A stretch of 64,000 bases of DNA from an uncultured Clostridia bacterium. Its GTDB lineage: Bacteria; Bacillota; Clostridia; TANB77; CAG-508. The stretch spans positions 62,001-126,000 of the forward strand of contig CAKMVZ010000005.1 of the NCBI GenBank assembly GCA_928721915.1. Direction: 5' to 3'. Shown here in pieces: positions 9,524-18,549 of this stretch; the stretch's first letter is position 1, and each line of letters starts with the position of its first letter. Below the pieces are notes generated by a model. It saw only the letters and a list, made by a program, of their open reading frames with translations. It ran no database searches and was not told the origin of the DNA. Position numbers and translations under genes: made by a program.

Positions 9524-9990
9524 AGCTTGCTTTTAGCTGCATATATTTGGTTTTGTAGATTCTAGTAGCATATATTTAGCTTTGTACAGTGAGACCGCTT
9601 TTTTAATTGCATATATTTGATTTTGAAGAGTGAATCCGCTTTTAAGGGTTTATATTTTTTAAAAGGGCAAAATCCCTACTTCGGAGAAAATGTAATTTTA
9701 CGAATTTTGAAGTCTAAAAATCCGTAAAATAACATTTTCTAGCTCGCTGGTCCCCACACAAGTTTTGCTTATCCTTTTAAAAAATATAAACCCTTAAAAG
9801 CTACTTAAGTACTTTAGAATAAGTTAGTGCTAAAAATAAGTACAAAAGCTACTTTATGCTTTAAAATAAGTTAGTGCTAAGAATAAATATAAAAGCTATT
9901 TATATACTTTACAATTAAGTATGTACTAAAAATATATAACTAAAAAGCTATTTTTGTATTATAAAATAAGTAACTACAATAATCAGAAAA
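9524..9990. repeat. Degenerate tandem repeats flanking a large palindrome
   Basis: Non-coding stretch. On the left, three or four imperfect units of about 40-50 bases share GCATATATTTG and end in GAGACCGCTTTT or GAATCCGCTTTT. On the right, four units share AAAAGCTA-TTT and TAAAATAAGTA-type ends. The same arrangement recurs at about 47560-47960. No gene seen. Confidence 0.6.
9638..9801. repeat. Large nested palindrome, family 1 copy A
   Basis: Outer arms 9638-9666 and 9773-9801 are perfect 29-base inverted repeats. Inside, GCAAAA/TTTTGC and a second stem GAAAATGT.ATTTTACG / CGTAAAAT.ACATTTTC continue the hairpin, leaving unpaired GC-richer arms including CTCGCTGGTCCCCACAC. Copy B is at 47647-47802. 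Confidence 0.85.
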
Positions 9991-10017
9991 CTTCTTTAAA
10001 ATAATTTTTCAAAACTA

Positions 10018-10046
10018 TTTACAATTAAAAATATTAAAGTTATAAT
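10018..10046 (+). promoter_or_regulatory. Promoter of surface gene A
   Basis: TTTACA at 10018-10023, spacer 17, TATAAT at 10041-10046. The same promoter, with the same spacing, precedes surface genes B (14232) and C (48078). Confidence 0.8.
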
Positions 10047-10056
10047 TTTAATAAAG

Positions 10057-10070
10057 TGGTTATACAACCA
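10057..10070 (+). promoter_or_regulatory. Inverted repeat at transcript start (operator or 5' hairpin)
   Basis: TGGTT-atac-AACCA lies about 10 bases after the -10 box. The equivalent ATTGGTtgtatnACCAAT follows the promoters of genes B (14270-14287) and C (48116-48133), so it is conserved. Confidence 0.5.
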
Positions 10071-10112
10071 ATATAAATAAAAAATAAAATTAAAATGATA
10101 GGGAGGAAAAGC

Positions 10113-12295
10113 ATGAATAGACAGAATAAGAATTTTAAATTAGTAAGCCATAAAAGCCTTGCGGCTGTACACACACACACACACACACACTTATAAATGG
10201 CTTAAATGATTTTTTAACAAATTTTAAATCAAAAAAGTTCAAAAAATTTTTTCATCATGAAAAAGATTTAATAAATCTGAAAAATGACGAAAAAAGTTTT
10301 AATCAAAAATTTCAAGAAAAAGAATTTAAAAGGGAAAATTATTTTACTCAAAAAATTTTCAAAAATAATATTGAAAAAGATTTTAGAAAAAATTTTAAAA
10401 ACAATTTAAAAACTGGTATTTTAAGTTTAAATTCAGGAATAACGCTAATTGCGCTTATAATCACAATAATAGTATTATTAATATTAGCAGGAGTAACAAT
10501 ATCAGCTTTAGTGCGGAGAAAATGGGATATTAAATCAAGCAATAAATTCAGCTGATAGAACAAAAGTAGAAGATGCAAGAGAAAGAATAGCAATGGAAAT
10601 AGTAGGAAGTTATGATAGTAATGGAAGATTAGATGTAAGTAGTTTAAAAAGTAATTTAGAAAATCATTTAGGAATAGATACAAGTAATGTAGGAACATCA
10701 CTTCCAACTGGAACTATAACATTAGATGGAATAGATTTTTATATAAATACAGATGAAGAAGTAATAGAAGGGAAAGCAATTGCAAATGGAAGTTGGAATA
10801 GTGAGAAGAAAGTAAATAGTCCAGAGTTATTTGAAGGAATGACAGCAGTATATTGGGATGATTCTGGAAATGAGATAGAGTTAACTGAAAGCAGTTCAGA
10901 AGAAGAATGGAATAATTGGTATGATTATAATGGTCAAGGAGATGGCCAAAATAAATGGGCAAATGCAGTAACAAAAGATGAGAATGGAAATATAACAGGA
11001 TATTTTGTATGGATACCAAGATATGCATATAAAATAGAAAGCGGCTTATTTACTAGTACAGCAGGAACAATATCAGTTAAATTTTTACAAGGCACAAGTG
11101 ATTTAGATGAAGAAGGAAATACAATAAGTAGAGAATATAGTTATACAATAGATGAAACAAACGAAGTAAATAATCACATGAACGACTATGTAATTCATCC
11201 AGCTTTTAGAAATGGAACATCAAATAATTTTAAACTAGGCGAATGGGACAAAGAAGTAACAGGTTTTTGGGTAGCAAAATATGAAGCAGGATATCAAGCT
11301 AATACTATAACAGATAATAATGGTGTATTATCAACAACGATATCAAATGCAGATGATGAAGTAGTTTATTCAGACTTGAAATATACATCATATTATTATA
11401 GCACGAATGCATTAGGACAAGATTTAAGTAGTTCAAATTATGCAAATGAAAGCCTATCATATCCAGTATTTAAACCTTTAACTTATTCTTATAATAATAT
11501 TGCAATAGGAGATAGTTATGTATTATCACAAGTTATAGATACAGCTAATAATTTTTACGGATTAAATTCAAATAAAACAGATAGCCATATGATGAAAAAT
11601 AGTGAATGGCGGAGCAGTAGCATATTTAACACAGAGTGTATATGGAAAAAATAAAGAAGAAATAATGATAAATAACTATTATACAAGCCAATCTAGTCCA
11701 TATAGAATGGCGGTAACAGGATTAGCGGGAAATGATATATTGGTAAGTAGTACAACAGCATTAACAAGTGTGCATGCATACGATACAACAAATGGAATGA
11801 AAGCAAGTACAACAGGAAATGTTACAGGAATATATGATTTGAGTGGAGGAATATACGAAAAAGCAGCAGGGTATATCTCAAATGGAAACAGTCAATTAAC
11901 AAATATAGGAGTAAGCAATGGGTCATCAGGAGGCTTAATGGGGACAATAAATGAAGCAAATCTAAATGGATACTTAACATTGAGCACAAGAGATTACTCA
12001 GTGTATCCATATGATGGATCAAATGATAGTGACCCAAATAATTATAATACTTATAAAGAATTGCTAATGAGTGCGTATGGATATGGAGATGCAATCTTGG
12101 AAACATCGAACACAGGTAGTAACAATGGTAGCTGGAACAGTGATTACTCTAATTTTGTAAATACAAGTTATTCATTCTTCATACGTGGACGGCTATTACA
12201 ATAATAGTTCTGCTGCAGGTTTATTTAATTTTAATGATTCGTCTGGTCTTGCTGGTTACGATTACGGATTTCGTGCGGTGCTCGCAGCTGAGTAG
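10113..12295 (+). CDS. Surface gene A: pilin-signal lectin-like protein, phase-OFF, three CGGN recodings
   Basis: Start ATG 10113 has GGGAGG upstream. The first frame stops after 27 codons (TAA 10194) just past an (AC)11 tract at 10169-10190; removing one AC unit joins it to an open frame encoding a Lys/Phe-rich stretch, a type-IV-pilin-like hydrophobic segment after NSG (about 10433-10510) and the rest. Further joins occur at CGGA 10514 (SALV-G-ENGILNQA), CGGA 11610 (SEW-G-AVAYL) and CGGC 12190 (IRG-G-YY). The large ectodomain resembles FGE-sulfatase/C-type-lectin folds (VWIPRYAYKIE, FWVAKYEAGYQ, YDLSGGIYE) and ends GFRAVLAAE. Likely a surface adhesin or pseudopilin; paralogues at 14323 and 48121. 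I infer the gene is intact but switched off in this DNA. Confidence 0.75.
10169..10190 (+). repeat. (AC)11 dinucleotide tract inside surface gene A
   Basis: Eleven AC units in codons 19-26 of gene A. With 11 units the frame ends at TAA 10194; with 10 or 13 units it is open to the hydrophobic segment. Genes B and C lack the tract. Confidence 0.9.
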
Positions 12296-12383
12296 CTACT
12301 AAAGATAACTTTCTTATAAAATGATGAGCGGTAGGAGTATAAAAAACTAAATAATATAAGAAATAATTAAAATAAATTATTCT

Positions 12384-12427
12384 AAAAGGTCTAAAATTTA
12401 TTTAATAAAGTAAATTTTAGGCCTTTT
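12384..12427 (+). terminator. Terminator after surface gene A
   Basis: AAAAGGTCTAAAATTTA pairs with TAAATTTTAGGCCTTTT and is followed by T-rich sequence. An identical hairpin follows gene B. Confidence 0.85.
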
Positions 12428-12458
12428 AATATTTTTTAAATTAGATTTAAAATATATA

Positions 12459-12487
12459 TTGCAATTACTTTGAAACCAACATATAAT
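12459..12487 (+). promoter_or_regulatory. Promoter of DUF2442 gene (former DUF4160-DUF2442 pair)
   Basis: TTGCAA 12459-12464, spacer 17, TATAAT 12482-12487. The same promoter precedes the intact pair at 16490-16518. Confidence 0.65.
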
Positions 12488-12526
12488 GATAATGGAGAAG
12501 TTATAAAAATAAAGGGATTGGAGTGA
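12485..12526 (+). pseudogene. Remnant of DUF4160 gene (last 13 codons)
   Basis: The bases encode the end of the DUF4160 protein seen complete at 16635-16901 (NDNGEVIKIKGLE). Everything between the promoter and this tail is deleted, so the downstream DUF2442 gene sits almost directly behind the promoter. Confidence 0.85.
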
Positions 12527-12533
12527 TGTAACA

Positions 12534-12764
12534 GTGAGACCAAAAGCTATAAATGTTATTCCACAAGATAATTATACATTATTATTAGAATTTGATAATG
12601 GTGAGAAAAAGGTTTTTGATGTTAAACCATATTTGGAGCATGAAGCTTTTAAAGATTTAAAAGATAAAGAGAATTTTAAATCTGTAAAAATTTCTGATTT
12701 ATCAATTAAATGGAAGAATGGTGCTGATATTTGTCCAGATGAACTATATAATTTAAGTAAGTAA
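12534..12764 (+). CDS. DUF2442 protein, copy 1
   Basis: A 76-residue protein with the DUF2442 pattern (MRPKAINVIPQDNYTLLLEFDNGEKKVFDVKPYL..., short motif only). GTG start. DUF2442 genes are commonly paired with DUF4160, in a possible toxin-antitoxin-like or DNA-binding module whose function is not settled. Here its partner is deleted except for a tail, while the copy at 16909 keeps the pair. The two DUF2442 proteins differ at only a few residues, suggesting recent duplication of the cassette. Confidence 0.8.
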   Translation: MRPKAINVIPQDNYTLLLEFDNGEKKVFDVKPYLEHEAFKDLKDKENFKSVKISDLSIKWKNGADICPDELYNLSK

Positions 12765-12797
12765 AAAAGACTGAAAATTCTCCAGGGTCCTTTTGTT

Positions 12798-12823
12798 ATT
12801 ATCATGACGTAAAATGTCATAAT
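12798..12823 (+). terminator. Hairpin/terminator upstream of Rpn gene
   Basis: TTATCATGAC-gtaaaat-GTCATAATA followed by a T run. The same hairpin precedes the second Rpn gene at about 50273-50297. The 324-base gap between the DUF2442 and Rpn genes otherwise holds the Rpn promoter and leader. Confidence 0.7.
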
Positions 12824-12864
12824 ATTTTTTAATAAATTTTTTGATAAATATTTAAAAAAATCTA

Positions 12865-12893
12865 TTTACAATTCAAAGTCAGCATGATAAAAT
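12865..12893 (+). promoter_or_regulatory. Promoter of Rpn nuclease gene, copy 1
   Basis: TTTACA 12865-12870, spacer 17, TAAAAT 12888-12893. It is conserved at 50335-50363. It implies a leader of about 190 bases containing AGGCTcatttctAGCCT and the CATAATG/CATTATG hairpin at 13051-13074. Confidence 0.65.
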
Positions 12894-13050
12894 ACTTGCG
12901 ATTTAATTTTTGTGTATTTTTAATATGCAATTTCAAAATTATTTTAATTCAAAAAAATTAAATTCTAAAGGCTCATTTCTAGCCTAATATGTCAATTTTT
13001 AAATGAAACTAAAAACATATAAAGAAAAATATGAATATAAGGAGAATGTG

Positions 13051-13074
13051 CATAATGTTTGTATGTTCATTATG
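13051..13074 (+). promoter_or_regulatory. Start-region hairpin with alternative ATG before Rpn gene
   Basis: CATAATG ... CATTATG inverted repeat. The ATG inside it (13055) has a good AAGGAG site upstream but is in a different frame from the Rpn protein, whose own ATG (13089) has no clear RBS. The arrangement is repeated at 50518-50549, where the palindrome is perfect over 11 bases per arm. Confidence 0.55.
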
Positions 13075-13088
13075 TATAAAATATTGTT

Positions 13089-13991
13089 ATGGAAGAAATA
13101 AAAAGTTCATTAGAAGAAGTTAAAAAGGCAGTAGTGCCAACAAATGATTTTGTGTTTAAAAGAATATTTGGAAGGGAGGGGAATGAGGAAATAACAAAGG
13201 ATTTATTAAGTGCTATAATAGAAGATGAAATAATATCAATAAATTTAGAAAAAAATACGACAATAGGTGGAGATATTATAGATGATAAAACTAACATATT
13301 AGATATAAGAGCAGAATTAAATAATAAAATAAAAGTAGATATAGAAGTTCAAATGGCTTCGCAAGATTACATAGAAGAAAGAATACTATATTATTGGGCG
13401 AAATTATATACAAGAACAGTTTTAAAAGGTGAAATATATGAAGAAGCTAAAAGAACCATAGCAATATTAATAGCAAATTTTGAAATAGATAATTTAAAAG
13501 AAATAGAAAAATACCATACAAAATGGAAGATATTAGAAACAGAAATAAGTAAAAAAGTCTTGACAGAAAAGTTTGAGATTGATATCATTGAATTACCGAA
13601 AGCGAAAAAGATTTTGGAAAATAAAAGGATGAAACCCAAAAATCCAAAATTACTAACATGGGTAAAATTTTTAATAAATCCAGAGAGTATGGGGGTGGCT
13701 GAAATGGATGAAAATGAAGAAGTAAAAAAAGCAAATGAAGAGTTAGAGAAATTAAAACAAGATGAAATAAATTCATGGTATGCCTTAAGAAGGCAAGGAG
13801 CAGTAGTAGATGAGAAATTAAGGTTAAGCTATGCAACTAGGAAGGGAATTCAACAAGGAAAAAAAGAAATAGCTAGAAAAATGCTCTCAAAAAATGTAGA
13901 TATTGATTCTATAGTTGAATTTACAGGTTTGACTAAAAAAGAAATAGAGGAAATAAAGAAATGTTTATTAGAAAAAGTTAAAAATAATTAA
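13089..13991 (+). CDS. Rpn family recombination-promoting nuclease/PDDEXK transposase, copy 1
   Basis: A 300-residue protein of the PD-(D/E)XK Rpn/'putative transposase' family. Seen: PTNDFVFKRIFGREGNEE near residue 18, LDIRAELNNKIKVDIEVQMA near residue 77 (the D..EVQ catalytic core) and ERILYYWAKLY. The C-terminus is a coiled, Lys/Glu-rich tail with short repeats. Members promote RecA-independent recombination in E. coli. It lies beside surface gene cassettes whose copies appear to have exchanged sequence, a plausible link. Translation start is uncertain (see hairpin entry). Confidence 0.85.
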   Translation: MEEIKSSLEEVKKAVVPTNDFVFKRIFGREGNEEITKDLLSAIIEDEIISINLEKNTTIGGDIIDDKTNILDIRAELNNKIKVDIEVQMASQDYIEERILYYWAKLYTRTVLKGEIYEEAKRTIAILIANFEIDNLKEIEKYHTKWKILETEISKKVLTEKFEIDIIELPKAKKILENKRMKPKNPKLLTWVKFLINPESMGVAEMDENEEVKKANEELEKLKQDEINSWYALRRQGAVVDEKLRLSYATRKGIQQGKKEIARKMLSKNVDIDSIVEFTGLTKKEIEEIKKCLLEKVKNN

Positions 13992-14031
13992 TAAGTTATT
14001 TTTAAAATAGTTTTACATTTAGAATAAAAAT

Positions 14032-14088
14032 AATCTCTTAAGAGAAAACTAAGATAAAAAATCAAAATTTTCTTTTAAGAGATTTTTT
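14032..14088 (+). terminator. Terminator after Rpn gene, copy 1
   Basis: ATCTCTTAAGAGAAAA pairs with TTTTCTTTTAAGAGAT and ends in a T run. The rest of the 330-base gap to gene B carries a conserved leader-like block (ACGTG-TT--AAAACAGTTAAT) and the promoter of gene B. Confidence 0.85.
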
Positions 14089-14231
14089 ATTGGATTTAGA
14101 AGTTATTTTGTGTTTTTAGGGATGTTTTTAGTGACGTGTTTAAAAAACAGTTAATTTAATTAAGAACCTTGGATATTTTTAAAGTCTTTTTATTGATAAA
14201 ATAAATATTTTGTAAAAATTTTTGGAGAGTA

Positions 14232-14260
14232 TTTACAATTGAAAATATTATAGGTATAAT
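14232..14260 (+). promoter_or_regulatory. Promoter of surface gene B
   Basis: TTTACA 14232-14237, spacer 17, TATAAT 14255-14260. The inverted repeat ATTGGTtgtatgACCAAT follows at 14270-14287. Confidence 0.8.
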
Positions 14261-14322
14261 TTAAGTAAAATTGGTTGTATGACCAATGTGAATTTAAAAA
14301 TAAAATGATAGGGAGGAAAAGC

Positions 14323-16326
14323 ATGAATAGACAAAAGAGGAATTTTAAGCTAGAAGTTTTAAAGTTTAACTCAGGAATAACACTTATTGCTTTAATTATA
14401 ACGATAATAGTGTTACTAATTTTGGCAGGCGTTACAATTGCATTAGTAGTTCGGAGACAACGGAGTATTAAATCAAGCAGTAAATGCTGCAGATGAGACA
14501 AATAGGGCAAATGTGCAAACAGAACTTGAAATGGCAGTAAGTGCAGTAGTTGCAGATTGGAGTGGAGCAAGGTATGTAAATGGTTCAAACGAGAGTTTAG
14601 AAGAGTATATGACTTTAAATAGAGTAGAAGCAAACATGAATACAGAAGATTATGATTTAAAAGCATTTGAATTAAATGTAGAAAATGGAACAATAGTAGG
14701 ATATAAAGGAAAAGATTATAAATTTACAGTAGAAATCACAGAAAGTGGAAATAGTGCGAAAATAATATATGAAGGAAATAGCGAAGGTTCTGAAAATGAT
14801 ACGGTAGAACAGATAGATGGAAGCTGGGATGAGGATAAAAAAGTAAACAGCCCAGAGTTAATGGAAGGAATGACAGCAATTTATTGGGATGAAGAAGGAA
14901 TAGAGCATGAGTTAACTGAAAGTAGTTCTGAAGAAGAATGGAATAATTGGTATGATTATACAGGAGAACAAGGCACAAATAAATGGGCAAATGCAGTAAC
15001 AAAGGATGAAAGTGGAAATATAACAGGATACTTTGTATGGATACCAAGGTATGCATATAAAATAGAAGATAAATTGTTTGAAAATTCTGAATCAGGACAA
15101 GGTGGAACGATATCAATAAAATTTTTACAAGGAACAAGTGATAAAGATAGTGAAGGAGTGCAAATTGGAAGAGAATTTAAATATTCAGGAAATAGCATGA
15201 CAGATTATGTAGTTCACCCTGCTTTTACAGATGGAACAAGTAATAACTTTAAGAATGGCGAATGGGATAAAGAAGTAAGTGGATTCTGGGTAGCAAAATA
15301 TGAAGCAGGATATCAGGCAAATACGATAACAGATACAGACGGAACATTGTCAACAACAATATCAAATAGTGGAGAAGAAGTAAAATATTCAGACTTAAAA
15401 TATACAAGTTATAATGATAGCTATACAACAAATTCATTAGGACAAGATTTATCAAGTACAGGATATTCAAATCAAAGTTTGTCATATCCAGTATTTAAAC
15501 CATTAACATATTCATATAATAATATTGCAATAGGAGATAGTTATGTGTTAAGTAAAGCAATAGATACAGCAAATGGTTTTTATGGCTTAGATTCAAGTGT
15601 AACTGATAGCCATATGATGAAAAATAGTGAATGGCGGAGCAGTAGCATATTTAACTCAAAGTGCATATGGAAGAAATAAAGAAGAAATAACAATAAATAA
15701 TTATTATACAAGTACATCTAGCCCATATAGAACAGAAGTAACAGGATTAGCAGGAAATAGTGTATCAGCAAGTAGCACTTCAACATTAGCAAGTGTATAT
15801 GCATATGATACAACAAATGGAATGAAAGCAAGTACAACGGGAAATATCACAGGAGTATATGACTTAAGTGGAGGAGTATGGGAAAGAACAGCAGGATATA
15901 TATCAAATGGAAATAGTCAATTGTATAAAGATGGAACGTCAGGGAGCGGATATAGTTCAGGAAATCTAATGGGAGCGACAAGCGAAGCAAACCCAAATGG
16001 ATACTTAACATTAAGTACGAGAGACTACACTGTATATCCATATAGTAGTTCAAGTGATAGTTACTCAAATAACTATAATACTTATAAGGTATTGCTAACG
16101 AGCACGTATGGATATGGAGATGCAATCTTAGAGACATCGAGCCAAAGTGGCAGTAACTACGCATGGAACTCTGACTACTCTTACTTCGTGTTTACGAGTG
16201 ATCCGTTGTTCGTACGTGGGCGGCGATTACACTGGTGGTTCTGGTGCCGGTTCGTTCTATTTCGATAATACGGGTGGCAGTGCCAATTTCAATAGCGGCT
16301 TCCGTGCAGTGCTCGTTGCCGAGTAG
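14323..16326 (+). CDS. Surface gene B: pilin-signal lectin-like protein, three CGGN recodings
   Basis: ATG 14323 has GGGAGG upstream. After about 17 residues and NSG comes a hydrophobic ITLIALIITIIVLLILAG segment, like a type IV pilin N-terminus but without Glu5. Zero-frame breaks at CGGA 14452 (VV-G-DNGVLNQAVNAADET), CGGA 15635 (SEW-G-AVAYLTQS) and CGGC 16221 (VRG-G-DY); each restores the sequence seen uninterrupted or equivalent in paralogues. The ectodomain shows FVWIPRYAYKIE, FWVAKYEAGYQ, YDLSGGVWERTAGY and ends SGFRAVLVAE, typical of FGE-sulfatase/C-type-lectin folds. The last about 170 bases are much GC-richer than the rest. Probably an exported adhesin; the only copy with an intact start and open first frame. 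Confidence 0.82.
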
Positions 16327-16415
16327 CTACTAAAGATAACTTTCTTATAAAATGGTAAGTGGTAGGAGTATAAAAAAACAAAATAAAGTAAAAAATAATT
16401 AAAATAAATTATTCT

Positions 16416-16459
16416 AAAAGGTCTAAAATTTATTTAATAAAGTAAATTTTAGGCCTTTT
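16416..16459 (+). terminator. Terminator after surface gene B
   Basis: AAAAGGTCTAAAATTTA with TAAATTTTAGGCCTTTT, identical to that after gene A. Confidence 0.85.
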
Positions 16460-16489
16460 AATATTTTTCAAATTAGTTTAAAAAATATA

Positions 16490-16518
16490 TTGCAATTACT
16501 TTGAAATCAATATATAAT
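16490..16518 (+). promoter_or_regulatory. Promoter of DUF4160-DUF2442 pair
   Basis: TTGCAA 16490-16495, spacer 17, TATAAT 16513-16518; about 115 bases of leader follow. The 308-base gap before the pair holds only the gene B terminator and this promoter. Confidence 0.65.
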
Positions 16519-16634
16519 AAAAAAATATTTATAGCTTTTGGCTATTCATTTAAAATTTTATTCTAAAGCTTAATCCAAGCAAAATTCCACTTGAAAAACA
16601 TATTTATATATGATAATATAAAGGAGGTGATAAA

Positions 16635-16901
16635 TTGCCTTTAATTTCACAATTTTATGGAATTTTAATATATATTTATTTTGAAATAGGAGGTCACCAT
16701 CATAAACCACATTTTCATGCTAAATATGGTGAATATGAAGTATCTATAACATTAGAAGGTAAAAAAATATCTGGGAGTATGCCAGATAAACAAATGAAAT
16801 TGATAGAAGCATGGTTTTTGATACATAAAGAAGAATTAAAAGCAGCATGGTATGCTTACAATGATAATGGAGAAGTTATAAAAATAAAGGGATTGGAGTG
16901 A
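16635..16901 (+). CDS. DUF4160 protein
   Basis: An 88-residue protein with the DUF4160 signature: GGHHHKPHFHAKYGEYE near residue 23-39, then SGSMPDKQMKLIEAWFLIHKEEL. TTG start preceded by AAGGAGGTG. The pair DUF4160-DUF2442 is widespread and has been proposed as a toxin-antitoxin-like module; no biochemical role is certain. It is eight bases from the DUF2442 start, so the two are co-translated. Confidence 0.85.
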   Translation: MPLISQFYGILIYIYFEIGGHHHKPHFHAKYGEYEVSITLEGKKISGSMPDKQMKLIEAWFLIHKEELKAAWYAYNDNGEVIKIKGLE

Positions 16902-16908
16902 TGTAACA

Positions 16909-17139
16909 GTGAGACCAAAAGCTATAAATGTTATTCCACAAGATGATTATACATTATTATTAGAATTTGATAATGGTGAGAAAAAGATTTTTGATGTTAA
17001 ACCATATTTGGAGCATAAAGCTTTTAAAGATTTAAAAGATAAAGATAATTTTAAATCTGTAAAAATTTCTGATTTATCAATTAAATGGAAAAATGGTGTT
17101 GATATTTGTCCAGATGAACTATATAATTTAAGTAAGTAA
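16909..17139 (+). CDS. DUF2442 protein, copy 2
   Basis: A 76-residue partner of the DUF4160 gene immediately upstream, nearly identical to the copy at 12534. GTG start. Its downstream terminator (AAAGACTGAAAATT ... AATTTTCAGTCTTTTTT) has been split by insertion of an IS150-type element at the loop. Confidence 0.8.
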   Translation: MRPKAINVIPQDDYTLLLEFDNGEKKIFDVKPYLEHKAFKDLKDKDNFKSVKISDLSIKWKNGVDICPDELYNLSK

Positions 17140-17185
17140 AAAAGACTGAAAATTGTACTGAACCCAAAAAGTTGGACAGTATAAA

Positions 17186-18007
17186 TTAGGCTACTAACTT
17201 GGAATGTTCTCTGTACTGAACAGGGGACATTCCTTTTAGTTTGCTCTTAATTCTTTTGTTATTATAATATTCTATATATTCAATTATATCTTTTTCTAAT
17301 TCTTCTATATTTTTGTATTCTTTTTCTTTTATATAATAAAGTTCTGACTTTAATATTCCAAAAAAATTCTCTGCGCAAGCATTATCTAAACAATTTCCTT
17401 TCCTAGACATACTTTGTCTTATTCCTTTTTGCTCTAATAAATATTGGTATTGTTTCATCTGATATTGCCAACCTTGATCTGAATGTAATATTAAATTTGT
17501 TTTATCTGGTATTTTCTTAAATGCTTTTTCCAACATATCTTCCACTTGATGAAATATAGGATGTCTAGACAAATTAAAACTTATCACCTCGCCATTAAAT
17601 AAATCTACAATTGGAGATAGATAAAGCTTATCATTATTAACTTTAAATTCCGTTACATCTGTAACCCACTTTTGATTTGGTTTATCTGCTTTAAAGTTTC
17701 TATTTAATAAATTATCTGCTATTTTTCCTATTGTTCCTTGATATGAATTATATTTTCTTTTTGGTCTTTGAATACTTTGTAATCTCATTATTTTCATAAG
17801 TCTTGCAACTGTCTTATGATTTATTATATAGCCACGATTTTTCATTTCTAATGTTATCCTTCTATAACCATAACGTCCTTTATTTTCATGAAATATTGAT
17901 AAAATTTCATCTTTTTCTGCTTTATATTTATATTCTTTCTTTATATTCTTTAAATGATAATAGAATGTACTTCTTGGTATTTCTGCTAATTTTAATAATT
18001 CTCTCAA
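17186..18007 (-). CDS. IS150-type transposase OrfB (DDE integrase core)
   Basis: Catalytic half of the transposase, 273 residues: HTH_21-type start (ELLKLAEIPRSTFYYHLK) and rve integrase core with KWVTDVTEF (first Asp), HSDQGWQYQ (second Asp) and NCLDNACAENFFGILKSE (Glu). It normally is made as a fusion with OrfA by -1 slippage. Reading from the end of orfA on the A6-containing GAAAAAG before its stop gives VIVVDELRHKYSLRELLKLAEIP, joining the two frames. Confidence 0.92.
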   Translation of the reverse strand: MRELLKLAEIPRSTFYYHLKNIKKEYKYKAEKDEILSIFHENKGRYGYRRITLEMKNRGYIINHKTVARLMKIMRLQSIQRPKRKYNSYQGTIGKIADNLLNRNFKADKPNQKWVTDVTEFKVNNDKLYLSPIVDLFNGEVISFNLSRHPIFHQVEDMLEKAFKKIPDKTNLILHSDQGWQYQMKQYQYLLEQKGIRQSMSRKGNCLDNACAENFFGILKSELYYIKEKEYKNIEELEKDIIEYIEYYNNKRIKSKLKGMSPVQYREHSKLVA

Positions 18008-18039
18008 GCTATATTTATGCCTTAATTCATCAACAACAA

Positions 18040-18549
18040 TTACTTTTTCTTGTTTTCTCGCTTGATTCTTTCCTGAACTAAGGCATTTAATTTTTTTAAG
18101 TATTCATTCTCCATTCGAAGCCTTTGATTTTCGGCAATTAAATCTTCTTCAACTTTCTTGTTTAATTTATTCTTTTTTGGTTTAGAACTCATATTTTTTG
18201 ACCTTCCACGTCGTTCTATATACAAACCTTGTGGTCCTTCCTCATAATATATACGTTCCCATTTACTAACTACATAATCTCCTACTAAGTTAAAATGAAA
18301 TGCTGTTTCTTGACATGATAAATGGTTTTTATGCATGTATTCTACCACATTCTGTTTAAAATCTCCACCATAACTTGATTTTTGATTTTTCATTAATCCT
18401 GCATATCCATTTTCTTTGTATTTTCTAATCCATCTACGTACAAGTGTAGGTGATACGCAAAAGTATTTACCTGCGGTTTGATATCCAGCATTATTTTCTA
18501 AATAATATTTTACAACTTCTAATTTAAATTCACTCGAATATTTACTCAT
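18040..18549 (-). CDS. IS150-type transposase OrfA (HTH)
   Basis: A 169-residue DNA-binding half with two helix-turn-helix regions (AGKYFCVSPTLVRRWIRKYKENG and a second near residue 70) and a C-terminal leucine-zipper-like coil (ENQRLRMENEYLKKLNALV). It ends at an A-rich slippage site, the expected point for -1 frameshifting into OrfB. RBS AAGGAGGG precedes the ATG. Confidence 0.9.
   Translation of the reverse strand: MSKYSSEFKLEVVKYYLENNAGYQTAGKYFCVSPTLVRRWIRKYKENGYAGLMKNQKSSYGGDFKQNVVEYMHKNHLSCQETAFHFNLVGDYVVSKWERIYYEEGPQGLYIERRGRSKNMSSKPKKNKLNKKVEEDLIAENQRLRMENEYLKKLNALVQERIKRENKKK

Noticed and set aside
9524..9990. Tandem repeats as a CRISPR array
   Set aside because: Units are degenerate and of unequal length, with no constant repeat/unique spacer pattern and no cas genes.
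10714..16164. Long antisense frames in the surface genes (Leu/His-rich)
   Set aside because: They are mirror frames of repetitive AT-rich codons, without RBS or domains.
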